Of a DNA stretch of 64,000 nt, positions 44,515 through 56,500 are shown in pieces; positions within the stretch are counted from its first letter, which is position 1; the number at the start of each line of letters is the position of its first letter. The position numbers and the translations under genes were made by a program. The DNA is from Opisthocomus hoazin. Lineage: Eukaryota > Chordata > Aves > Opisthocomiformes > Opisthocomidae. The notes under the pieces are model-generated. The model had not been told where the DNA came from and did not search any database. It saw only the letters and a program-made list of their open reading frames with translations. The DNA is taken from the NCBI RefSeq assembly GCF_030867145.1, contig NC_134418.1, forward strand, positions 3,344,802-3,408,801, given 5' to 3'.

Positions 44515-44702
44515 AGGATCAAACCAAGGGATGAAATTGCCTTCAAAGCAGCTGGGAAGTAGATTGTTACAGCCAATGCCCGTCTCTGTAAGAAGCTGTT
44601 CATGCTGCTCTGGGAGAAAGAAAAGTCTTTCTGGCACAATCACCAAAGAGGCATCTGTCCCCAGCAGGTATCGACGGTGTTGTCCATCACCTGTGTATGC
44701 AT
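44515..44702 (-). CDS. Candidate coding exon of an unidentified minus-strand gene
   Basis: On the minus strand a pyrimidine-rich acceptor (TCTTATTTTGGCCTCCAG) is followed by two bases of a split codon and 62 open codons, ending at GATCCT|GTAATC. The peptide has ordinary protein composition, with segments such as YLLGTDASLVIVPERLFFLP and LLPSCFEGNFIPWF, and two cysteines. Length is 188 bases. I do not recognise the family. The donor is only moderate and I found no certain partner exon, so chance remains possible. I considered DNAAF9 (next to SLC4A11 in mammals) but saw no resemblance to what I recall of it. Confidence 0.35.
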
Positions 44703-47700
44703 CTGGAGGCCAAAATAAGAAGTTACTTACAAATCCCATTGGGAGACGGATTTCCTAACGTTTGTCTCACTGTTCTTCCTCACTTCCTTTATGTTTTTCT
44801 GCTGGCAGTTACAAGAAAACTGACTAGAAGTGTCTAATGATGATGACTACAGGAACACTAAAAAACATTAAAAAGTGATGGAAAGAAAAAACATTTCTCT
44901 CTCTTGGGCACCTAGTACAATTCCAAAAACTGGTCCTAACCAGGAAATCCCTGGTACTATCAGATTTCAGCCCAAAGACCCTCCACAAATTAATTCCGAC
45001 TTTTCCTGCCCCATTAGTTTACAACGTAAGATTGCTTTCTAACATGCAACATCCTATAATGCCTTTTGCAGAAAGAATCTAGGGTTGCATCTGTGGTTGG
45101 AAAAATGTTAGCAGAAGTAATAGAGATGTAACAAGGAAAGCAAAAATATTGCTGCAAGAACCAAAGATCAGGGAAAGAAAATCAAGCAAATAACAATTCA
45201 GGATGCGTGTTGTTTTTTGAAATCAGTATGATGTAGCATCTTTCCACCTCTGTTTTTTATATAGCACATATATTTCATGAAACTCACTAATATATTTCTT
45301 AAAAGAGCTTCAAGGAAAGACTTACCAACAAAGATGAACTACTAGTAACGCTGCTGAGCCCAGAGAAGAATAAAGCAGTAGAACCATTAGATGTAGAGCA
45401 AATCAATACATCAACACGATCCCATTATTAGGTTTGAATTCTAGCACCCAGTCTCCTAAATCACAAAATACAGATGCAAGAGGAGGCAAGAGGAGTGGAA
45501 TTGTGCATTCCCATACTCCAATAATACTCTACAAGAAGTGACAAAAAAAGTTTGTGCTCACATCTAAAGGCTAGCAACTCTTGGGCATGGCCACTTCCAT
45601 ACACGGGTTGCTACCCACAAGAGCTCATGCTTTGATGGATAATTTTGCAAGAGAGTATTTAGGGCATGTCAAGCCTGGGGAGATATTCTTCTGGCAACCT
45701 CCCCACACAAGAATTGGCATGCCCATGTTGTGCATCTGAGTTAGCTCCTCTCATACCATGACTTGCCCAGTTATCAGCCGCAACCTGCTCTTCAACTCAC
45801 AGCTCTCGTGGCTGAGTTCACTCCCATATTGCAGAATTTAGGTACTCGGTTCAGGCAATCAAAATTGGCTTTGTTAGCATAGCAGTCATAATTCAGCAGA
45901 GAGAAAACGAGCTAAAGGGCATGAGCTGCAGTTCTTTGAAGAGGCCATACTCCCTTTCTTCTTCTGGGTCACAGCACAGCATGATGGAGCCATCTCTTCC
46001 TATAGCCTGTTCCCAGAAGAGTATTTTGGGATCTAAACTTTATAGGGGGTGCTGTCTAGACATAAAAGGCTAGATGTTTCCTTGAATTTCTCTCAAGAAA
46101 TACTTCAAAAGAAAATGAACCTGACTGGCTGGAAAACTATTTTGTTTTACCTTTCACAGGCTCTACCAATGAAGGATTCCTAAATCCTTACAGTATCAAG
46201 ACACACAGCTTATCTCCACTGGCTTCTCTGGTACCCAGTGCCACCAAAACACTTCCCTTCATTGAAGTTCAATTTGAAATTCCCCATGGACCGTGGAGAC
46301 GCCCAAACAAGTGGAAACACCCAGTTTTGGATCTGTGCTTATGTTTGAGGTAGCCACACAATGCTCCCATTGTCATTTCTGGGGAGAAACAAACACTGTT
46401 AGGAGGTGATTTGTTGACCAAATGTAGATTTATGATGTGGATGAGATTAATTTCACCCTAAAATAACTTTTTTTTTTTTCCAGGCACTACAAAGATAGCC
46501 CACAGGGACTTGCTCAGAGCAGATGTCTACACTGGAGGTATCTGCATTTGAATGGATGAATCCTATCATGCCTGTCTATAACTCTGCCACAGCTATAGCT
46601 TTAGTTGTGTCTTGGAAAGCTGGGTCAAAACACTTGGCATAATTGGCTGGTGGTGAATCAGAAATCCCACATATACGAGGATCTCCCTGGTCTATGTCAG
46701 TCATGCCATTAAAATCAGACCACCCATCTAAATGGGTTAGAAATCTTGCAATATCTAGCACAGAAAAGGAGAGAGAAATAAGATGAGTCCTTAACTCAAT
46801 GGGAAAATGGCGAGTACTTCAGTGCTTCCTGGAATCTCTTGAAGGGTCAGAACTGAGATAAAGCTGATACATCAGATTACAGTGTCTATAACTGGGTCTC
46901 CTACGGGTGCACGTCCACCAGTACCGGGAGATACACGGGTAGAGTCTTGTCCCAGCACATGGACTTTCTCGTCCTCTCTGCCCAGCTCAAGAGCTTGGGC
47001 TGAAGTGGCCATTTAGAGCAGTCTCGTGGTTTAATTTGAATGTGATGGATGCACAAATGCTTAGCTGGCCATGTAAAAGTACCCAGAGGGACCGTGGGAT
47101 GTCAGCTTTCCCATCGACAACGCACTGACCCAAAAGATATGGCTCCTTGGTTTTCAAGTCTCATTGCTGGCAAATTTAGCTTACTCAGCCTCACTAACTC
47201 GACAAATCAGGGTCAAAGCTGACCCAGGAGGGTCCAACCAGATTCAAACAAGGTCACCCCAAATCAGTGGCAAACTTTATTTAAGTCAGTGATTAAAACA
47301 CACACACACAACATTTTGCATGCCACAAGGACTAAGTCTGTGACACTTCAAAAATATCACAGCTTTTAGAAAGCTGAGAAGACATTATTTGGGATTTAAC
47401 AAAAAGAAAAATCTCAAACTGACACAATGCCACCAGCTGATGGGAAGCTCAGTTCTCTCCCCACACATCCAACGTCCCATAAAAATAAATGACAGAAAAA
47501 AAGAGATCCTAGTGACAAGGCTCTCGGCTGTCAAAACATCCATCAGCAAAATGAAAAATAGTGTGGACATCTCACGCTTAGTACTTTTGTTCTTCCTGTC
47601 AAAACTAAGACAGAAATGTTCCAGTTCAGGGTCCGGACAATAAATCAAACAGCCAGCCATGGAAAATTTCTTCTTAGTACCAAGAAAAGTTACCTTGATA

Positions 47701-48811
47701 CCTACAGAGATGAGACCCACTTACATTTCTCCCAAGTTTTTATTAAGGCTCTCTTTGCACATGTGCTATTTTTTCCCTCACAATATCTCACGGCAGGTGG
47801 GAACAGGAAAAAATAGTCTGCAGCCTAGTAATTAAATAGGCTTGTTTTTAATACTGCAAATTACAGCTAGATGCAACTGTCTCAGGTATATATAATGCTC
47901 CAATCACTGCTGCACCTCAGTGCTCTTCCCTCTGCCATGTACTTAGTATCTCATCCCCCTGCAAGGCATGAAGTGCTATTATCTTCATTACGGAGGCAGG
48001 GGTGGAGGACTGGAGGGACCTCCTGGGTCCTCACAGACACCTTGTTATACAACCCCTTTCTTGGGCGTATTGAGGCCGATCCGAAGAGTAAGCTCCACTG
48101 AGATTTCCCTTATATTTTTTCCCTTTCGGGACCTTTTTGGACCCTCACAACTGTGATGCCCAAGATCTCTCCTCTCCATCCCAGCCTGGATGCCTTCACT
48201 GTGAAGTCTGGGCCATTTCCAGTTTGGCAGCAAGACCTTCCCGTGAAAAGCCTCTTTGCTTCCAGCGCTTACTTCTTGCACTCCCTGCTCAGGATATTTA
48301 TAGAGAGCGATCATATGATGTCTTAGCTTTCACTGTCTAGGTGGAGTAAGCCAAATATCTTTTTGTCTTCTCTTATAAGACAAACTCTATTCCTTCCACC
48401 TTCGACTATTCCAGTTTGGACCCATTTGCTGGACACAGGTGACCGGAAAAGCACGGACGCTACCATACATGCTCTTCCCAAAATCTCAAGCAAGGCACGA
48501 GGAGGAAAAAAAAAAAGAGGTGTGGACGTTATCTATGTTTTCATGTGGGTTTCCAGCCAATGCTTACAAGAAAATCCTGATTTTGCAGGTTGTCCCTCAT
48601 TGCTCATTGTCGCTGGGCAAGGCAAGGGGACTGTCCAGGTGGGAAAACTTGGGCTACCTCTATACCGCTAAAGCCTGCTCCTGAAAGACATCTCAAGCCA
48701 CCCAGCCAAGCAGCACAGAGGAGCTCATGTCCATAGGGCTCAAGGCTTGTCTCTTCTGGGTCAGGGTGGCTGTGTCTACCCGACAAAACTGTTGGCCTCT
48801 ATCTTCTCTAT
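44703..48811. other. No firm gene; one further candidate exon inside
   Basis: Unique A/T-rich sequence with no repeat recognised apart from a CA run near 47.30 kb. A candidate minus-strand exon at 46.6-46.75 kb is listed separately. Confidence 0.5.
46576..46754 (-). CDS. Candidate coding exon of an unidentified minus-strand gene
   Basis: A strong acceptor on the minus strand (TTCTCTCTCCTTTTCTGTGCTAG) is followed by two bases of a split codon and an open frame to TAG at 46576-46578. The peptide includes FLTHLDGWSDFNGMTDIDQG and PPANYAKCFDP. It could be a last exon, or end at one of several weak GT sites; a donor at CTC|GTATAT would leave a phase compatible with the exon at 44.5-44.7 kb. Family not recognised. 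Confidence 0.3.
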
Positions 48812-49692
48812 CCTCAGCAAGTTTGCAGATGACACCAAGCTGAGTGGTGCAGTCGACACGCCTGAGGGACGGGATGCCTTCCAGGGACCTGGACAAGCTT
48901 GAGAAGTGGGCCTATGTGAACTTCATGAAGTTCAACAAAGCCAAAGGCAGGGTCCTGCAAATGGATTGGGGTAACCTCTGGTATCAATACAGGCTGGGGG
49001 ATGAAGAGATGGAGAGCAGCCCTGAGGAGGACTTGAGGGTCCTGGGGGATGAAAAGCTGGCCATGACCCAGCAGTGTGCGCTGGCAGCCCAGAAGGCCAA
49101 CCGTGCCCTGGGCTTCATCCCCAGCAGTGTGGGCACAGGGCGAGGGAGGGGGTTCTGCCCCTCTGCCCCGCTCTGCTGAGACCCCCCGGGAGTCCTGTGT
49201 CCAGCTCTGGAGCCCTCAGCACAGGACAGAGCTGGAGCTGTGGGAGCGGGGCCAGAGGAGGCCCCAGCAATGATGCGAGCATTGGAACCCCTCTGCTGGG
49301 AGGAAAGGCTGGGAGAGCTGGGGCTGGTCAGCCTGGGGAGGAAAAGGCTGCGGGGAGACCTCATTGCGACTCTTCAATACTCAAAGGGGGCTTATAAGAA
49401 AGATGGGGACAGGATTTTTAGCAAGGCCTGTAGCAATAGGAGAACGGGTAGTGGTTTTAGACTAAGAGAGGGGAGATTTAGACTGGATATAAGGAAGAAA
49501 TTTTTCACAATGAGGGTGGTGAAACAGTGGAACGGGTTGCCCCATCCCTGGAAACATTCCAGGCCAGGTTGGACGGGTCTCTGAGCAACCTGGTCTAGTT
49601 AAAGATCTCCCTGCTCACTGCAGGGGGTTGGGCTAGATGACCTCTAAAGGTCATTTCCAACCCAAAGCATTCTATGATTCTATGATTCTATG
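48812..49692 (+). mobile_element. CR1 LINE fragment, about 880 bp
   Basis: Sense-oriented CR1 ending in three clean octamers (CATTCTATGATTCTATGATT). ORF2 C-terminal sequence is recognisable but frameshifted between 48.84 and 49.58 kb. Confidence 0.93.
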
Positions 49693-52600
49693 TGTGCTGG
49701 CCTCACGCTAAATATAAGCCAGCCTGTCCCACAGTGAGCAACCTCACTCCTACCACATGATAAAGGTGCACGCAGGGCTTTCACCATGGGAAGCTGTGCT
49801 AGTGCAGGAATAACCACAGAGCTTGTGTGATCCACCACAGTCAGAGAGGGGTCTAGAGCAGCCTTAAATCTCCCAAAGCTTTTCCCTTTCTCTTGGATCA
49901 CATCACAGCAGGGATTGCCACCGCTGCAAGAAGGGGAATGGGAGTGCAAAGGCAGATCAGCCACCAACTCCTCCTCTGACCAACCCTGCTGACTCTCACA
50001 CCACTACTTTACTGTTGGAAAGCATACTCAAAGCTGCCCCCACCTCCAAAATACCTCCAGCTGAAATGAAATACCTGCTGCTGGTCGTCAATAGGAATGA
50101 AGTGTACAAATTAGTCTGCAGGACACCTGGGCTCTCTATCAAGCTCCACCTATGACTTACAGTGCGAGTCTGGCCAAGTCTTTGGATTCCCTGAGCTCCT
50201 GTTTGCCCTCCAACCCTGAGACTGTTTTGTCTCTGTTTCATGAGCTTTGGTGGAGGAGGAATAAAAGAGCATATTTGGCACCTAGGATTACATTCATCTC
50301 CAGGTAAACCACCTTTGAAGATGTTTCTCCTGACTATGCACTCATTATCATCAGGCATGTGACTTGCTCTATATAGCTGTGCTATACCTAGGGCCAAAGG
50401 ACAGTCATCATTCGTTAAAAACATACCATTAATGCAGTGAGCATTCTGGGATTTCAGCCCAGAGGGAAAAAAAGGCTCTGAAAGCAAATAAAATAAACAC
50501 ATTGCATGAAGTGACAAGCCAAATAATCTAACTGCTGAGTTTTAAGAACAAAAGAAGAATCCCTTATATGCTTAAAAGCAACAGACATCCCAGAACTCTG
50601 ATATTCGGCAGCTTAAATGTCTCTTTGATCGGTTTGCTTGTTTGTTTTTTTTTTGTTTGTTTGCTGTGTAGCCCACTAGAGTTACTCCATCTCCAGTTCA
50701 AAATGCATCTGTGTCTCTACTTGAGCATCACACAAGTCACCTTGGAGGGAGCACAGCAGAAAATAATAAACACAAAAAACATTGGCAAATCTTTGAACAG
50801 TAACTGAGGAACAGCTATTTCACTAAAACCAACTTCAAGTCGATGTGCTCTCTCACTAGGCCAAAAAAACGTTCCTTTCTTGGGATTAAAGCAACTCTTC
50901 TAAATGAGGTTGGCTATGATTGACGCTTAATTGACTGGCACAATTTCATGCTTTAATAACTCTGGGCTTCTCAGTTTAGACACGAATAAATGTAACTGTA
51001 AAGTCCTTGCATATAAATCCTCCTGCCTGGAACTTCCTATTCTCTCTTTAAAATGTAAACTTGGATTAATAAGACTCACTGGCATGTCAGGAGCTGAATA
51101 TAGTAAGTGGCAGCATCCCCTGCTCAATACGCTCACCAGTTCCACCAGCTCCTTCCCTTCTGGACCACCACAACTGGCTGGCAAAGGGCAACAGCTGAGA
51201 TATCTGTGACCCTCAACTGGAGAAGTCCTCATGTGTTTTAGTAGCTCAGCATCACACTGAGATCTGGTCAGCAATTAGTGGGACATCCGACTCGTGTTGA
51301 GGCTGATGACCAACAGAAGAGCAGGAAAACATCCCCTTTCTGAGCAGCATCTTGCTGTAGGGCAAGGATAACATTTTCTTGGGGCGCCTCAAGCAGCCCA
51401 TTTTAATTTGGCAGGTGCAAGGGCTGGCCCTGGGCAGCCATGAGAGGCTGTGCTCAGCCCCTCTTGCATTTTCTAATCACACGTTGTCCCAGATACGGCT
51501 TGCTTTTTTTTTTGTTTTTGCTTTGCAAAAGCTCGGGTGTGATACCTAAGCGAAGAGCTTTGGGCTGGCTTATCTCCTGCTGTCTTACATCTTTTATATG
51601 GGTGTTAACATTGTGGGTCTGGTCTGTGGTTGCAGCGCCCTTCTTCCCTGTTTTAGAGGAGCCCATAGTAAAGAAGGGTGAAGATGCAGCCCCTAGGCAT
51701 ACTCCATGTTTTGGGATGTATTTTTAGCTTTTCAGTCAGTCTTTTTGCTTTTTTTCCCCATGTGTCTAAAATCTCCTAATTTAGCGATCACAGCTGGTTC
51801 CTGGACTGAACACTTTTTTTCCACAAATGTCCTCCTCCTCCAGCACCTTAAGTTAGAGATATTTAGATTCACTTGAGGTTGAAGAGAAAAGAAGCTGCAG
51901 CTGAAAATTCAAGTGAGGTTCAGCATTTAGTCAAAAAGTTGTGAATCCATTTGTTCTCAGAGGTTTTTCATTTCCCATCACTGTGTCACGACCACAATGG
52001 GATCACTCCGGTGCCTGAGACTGTGTTTCAGTGCCGGTGGTCTGGAAAAGCCCATTTCCTCCAAAGATATCTTTGATTAAGTAAGAAACACCCCGCCATT
52101 TCCAAAATCTTCCCTGCAGATGCTCACCCAGCTCCACCTGACTCCTTTGAGCTGTCCCTTCCTCCCTAGCGAAGCACTGGTCAGAAACCAGGAGTCCATG
52201 TCTGTGGCAAGGAAGATGCCCTGAAGATGCTCATGGGGCTTTCTGGATGTCAGAGAGGCCCATCAGAGTGTCTGATCAAGCTGGACTGTTGGTTCATCCC
52301 AGATGAGCTGCAGGTAAACAGAGGTAAAGAGGAGGTGACCAGGTAAAATCATTAATGGGCCACTTCCACAGCACTGAACTTGGTCTATGAAGTCCACCTT
52401 GGGAGGAGACGATCCCAGATGCCCACAACAGCTACAGCATGCCCCGAAGTCCTACCAGAAGCAAAACCCCTCGATCAGCATGCCTGCCTAATTAATGGAT
52501 CTCAGTGGATCACATTTCCTTGCTCCTCATGTCAGAGCCTTGCAGCCAAGATCTGGATACAATGCTCAGCTCGGTGGTGTTGATGTACTAACACACAGCT

Positions 52601-53475
52601 TCTGCAAGCGTTCTCCCTGGTGTGCATTAAAGCACTGGTGAATGTTGGTAAAACAGATGTTTGGTTTCTGTGGAAAAAAATAAATATCATAAGTGCTTGC
52701 CATTATATGGAGTTTTTCATGTTCTTCAGGGCTCGCTTTGTATTGTAGGAATGGGCTCCCCAAGGAAAACTTGAGACCCAGGCTGAGTTGAAGGAGAGAG
52801 GCTGTGGTTTTCTCAGGCGGTGTGTCTGCTGCCCATTAAATGACGCAGATGAGCAGTGAGACCCCAGTCTGTTGGCTCTCTATCCATCTGGCAGGCCTTT
52901 GGCCTTGCCGTGATGCAAGAGGCGGACAGAGAACAACGGGGTTTTGCTGTTTCATTGTCGCCACCTGAACCGCGTTGCTTTGTTTCGTTTGCGGGGGCAA
53001 TGGGGTTGTGGGGAAGCCTTGTCTCAAACGTAAGCTTTGACCATGACAGTCCTAGATTTAGACCCCATCCCTTTTGTTAATGAAATGCAAAGCGTGAAGG
53101 TGACATAAATAGGAAAATTTCTTGGTATTTCTGTAGCACCTTCTGCCTTGTAGCTTGTTATAATTCGCATGACATTCTGCTTCATGTTGACCTCTGAAGA
53201 ATATAGAAATCTCTGGTATCAGAGACTCCTTCACCAAACTGAGCAGTTTTCTGATCACAATGAGGGACTATAGGGGCAGGGAGGGAACCAGCTGAGCTAG
53301 ATAAACGGTTCAGATAGGCTGGATGTGGCCCAGAGAGCATCAGTCATCCAGCCAATACAGACATAAGCCTGTAAATCTTGAGTTCATGAGTGCGACCGGC
53401 AGCTATGTTCAATGGGAATTCACCTGCATGTGCAAAGGGCTTCAGCTCATTTCTGGTAAGAACAGGTTTGCTCAG
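49693..53475. other. No firm gene
   Basis: Unique sequence with one candidate minus-strand exon near 50.3-50.45 kb. No repeat recognised. Confidence 0.5.
50318..50445 (-). CDS. Weak candidate exon of an unidentified minus-strand gene
   Basis: A long pyrimidine tract and CCCAG acceptor on the minus strand precede a frame starting NAHCINGMFLTNDDCPLALG and continuing with PDDNECIVRR. A possible donor lies at CAAAG|GTGGTT, which sets the left border used here; the frame itself stays open further. It is cysteine-containing and could be extracellular. No family recognised and the donor is poor. Confidence 0.22.
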
Positions 53476-53572
53476 GTTTTGGGACACAGTTTACTAGGCA
53501 TGGTGGTGTTGGGTTGATGGATGGACTTGATGATCTTCGAGGTCTTTTCCAACCTTTATGATTTTATGATTC
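53476..53572 (+). mobile_element. Short CR1 LINE tail
   Basis: GGCATGGTGGTGTTGGGTTG, then TTGATGATCTTCGAGGTC and TTTATGATTTTATGATT: the 3' end of a CR1 copy in plus orientation. Confidence 0.88.
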
Positions 53573-56500
53573 AAAATGGGGCCTGGGACCACCCTCGCCT
53601 CCTGGGAAAACCCATCCAGGGTGGGATCTGCCAAGGAGGGGCTCGGTAGGGAATATCCTGGGTGGACACTGCTGGGTTGCATTGGAGGTTACTGCCATAG
53701 CAATGCATAACATGGACAAGGCCCAAATCTGGCCCATTTCTTAATATGAACATTCCTGGGATGAGCAGAAAATACTTCAAAGAGGTTGCGGCAGGGTGTC
53801 AGGAGAGGTGGGGCTTGAAGCATCTTCTTCCAAGGACTTGCTGATTCACTAGTCTCTGCTCCTTGTCTTTCCCCATCTGTAAGAGGATCCAGGTAGACCC
53901 AAGTGTGGCTGTGGAGGCCTTGGATCGCTGAGATAAAAGGCAGGATGAAACCCATCATCCCTGTGACATCCCTCTGACCCCCTCAGTGGTGTTTCTGGGA
54001 TGGAGATCGAGAGCTCCGGCTGAGCCCTCAGGTCATTGCAGGTCACGGGGTCTTGCTTCATTCCTCCTTCATCCTTCCCCTTCCAAGCACACTCGCTTTG
54101 CAAAGTCAAAGCACTTACCAGCACTGTACAGCCAGGTCATAGCGGATGCACAGGGGGCAATGCACTGCATGTCTGCTCCTAGGTTAATAGTCATGGCTAA
54201 TTAGCCAGCCTTTCCACGCAATAGATGAGGACCTGGAGACCCATCACACTGTCCTCATTTGGCACCCACAACTTCTTCTGCTTCTCTACATATCATTCCA
54301 CCATGGTCTTCAAAGATGGACCTGCTGTTTTCTTAGGGGACAGGTGGTGCATCAGAAGGGATAATGGTCACAGGTCTCTATTGGTGGCCCCTGCTCTTCT
54401 CCTCCTAGCCACAAGCACAGGATCAGTCACCGCTCATCACTGGGCAGTGCCAGCTCTGCCGCCTCCTCCACCCACATCCCCAGGGCTGAGGCTCATCCTG
54501 CAGCCTCAGCATCTACGGTGCAGACCTCCACATCTGAGCCTGGCACATACGAGTGGCTGCACCAATCCTCACCTTTCCTCCAAAGGAAAAGACTGCTTCA
54601 TAAATAACAAAAGACCTGGCCTTGCTTTGGCCTGTCTCAATGGTCCCATGTTAGTCAACAAAGATCAGTCAGTGGAATTGGGAAAATTTAATTTGATTTA
54701 AGGGAAAGCAAATATGGGCTGAATTGCCCCCACTTGCTCACAGAAGAAAGGCGATGTGCCACAACTGAACTGCAACTTGGTGAGATGCTTCAGCAGCAGT
54801 TGGGGATAAATGGGTTTTCAAAAGCACTTGTTTTGAAGGGAAGCTGGCAGCAGAAACAGACTCTTTTTGTTGGGAATGGTGGGAGGAAGCTAAAAAATAA
54901 CAGTGGTGGAAAAGTGCACCAGCTCTTTTCTACGCTTCATCTGCTGCTTTATTAGTATTCCTAAATCTGTTTCGCTAAATATAAACATATCCAAATTTAC
55001 ATAAACTTCATTAAAAGCTTGTGTCTCAACTCTGCTGCTCCTGTAACACACCCAGGAAATGGAGAACATCAAACTCCTCTGCAGGAAAATAAGCAACTGC
55101 GAGAGAAACAAAACAACATTTTAAGGGCATTTTTGGTTTTTCCCTGGTTTGTTTCTGCATGTATCTGCCTGTGCCTCCAAGGCTTTGGGGGGATTTTTCT
55201 TTCCCTTTGAGGTCCTTTCTGCCCGAACTGGGAGCAATGCTTCCCAGCTCCTGATAGTACATTAAAAAGGAGAAATGGAAACCTGATAAAATGCCAGATG
55301 TGATGGGCATTGCTTTTATAAGTGCTTTTATTTCCTTGCTGTTCCTGCTGCTCATGTCCCCATCGAGGCTGGCCAGAGACACCCAGGGGACACTCCAGCG
55401 TTGCTGACACAGGATGTCTTCTCTGAGAGATGCCGTGGGACTCAGGCGTATGTCGGTGAGGAAGAAGAGGACCGTATGTCTGGTTGATTAGCACTTAGCT
55501 AAAACCTAAAGGAGGGTGTCTGGCTGGGAGAGCTCGCTGGTTCTTTTGGGGACCTCTTAAGGGCTTGCTGGGATTTGGGGTCATGTCCCTAGTGCACCCA
55601 GTGCCTCCATTTCCCCAAGGAGTCTGACTCTTGAGAGATGTCATGTTTGGGGAGTTCTATTGCACTCCTTGTGATGGTATATACACCTGAGTATTTCCTT
55701 TCCATATCATTGAATAACCTAATCATGAGGAGTGGAGGGGAGGAGGGGATCCGGAGGTGGGAGCAAGGCATGCACAGCTGCATCAGGACATCACAGACTG
55801 ACCAAGCAGCCTCTATGCCCTCCTTCGGGTCTGGCCAAGACACGTCACCTCCATTCTTCAACACAGACAGTGCTCTGAAGGGAGGCAACCAGAAGGCTGG
55901 GAATTCAGACCAGCCTTTCATTTCTACCCAGTATCCATCTATCAGATAGATCCGGGAGAGCTACTTTCTCTTTCATTGCCCCTGCATCAGTGCTGAAAAC
56001 TAGGGAGGGAACCCGGAGAAACGTTTAGATAGGATCAAGTTCACCATCGCAATGTCAAGAAGAGGACCTGGCCATTAAAGCATATCCTCCACTTGCCTCC
56101 CTCCCTGCTGCTTTGGGGGTACTGTGGTGGGAAGAAAACTGAATTTCGTGCCAGATCTGCTAAAAACAGGTGGACGAGATGCTTTTTCCTTCAGTAGTGA
56201 GGATCAAGGAAAGAGGTGAGGGCAGGGGATTTGGTTATGTGCTATTCTATCCACCTTGCTCTTGTCCTTCCCTTATGTCTCAAACACTGCCGGGAACAAA
56301 CTGCCACCTCCAAGGTTAGCCTTACAGGTGCTCATCAGCAGTAGCTGTTCCCACCAGACCCTCCCTAGATATTCCAGCTTGTGCCTGCTCTTCTCCCACC
56401 TATTTTAAACACTCATGACAGCTTGAAGAAGAGGGTGGGTTGCTGTTGCTGCATCTCCACCGTATGTCCTCCGCCACGCTCCTTCCCCAGCTGCTTCTCT

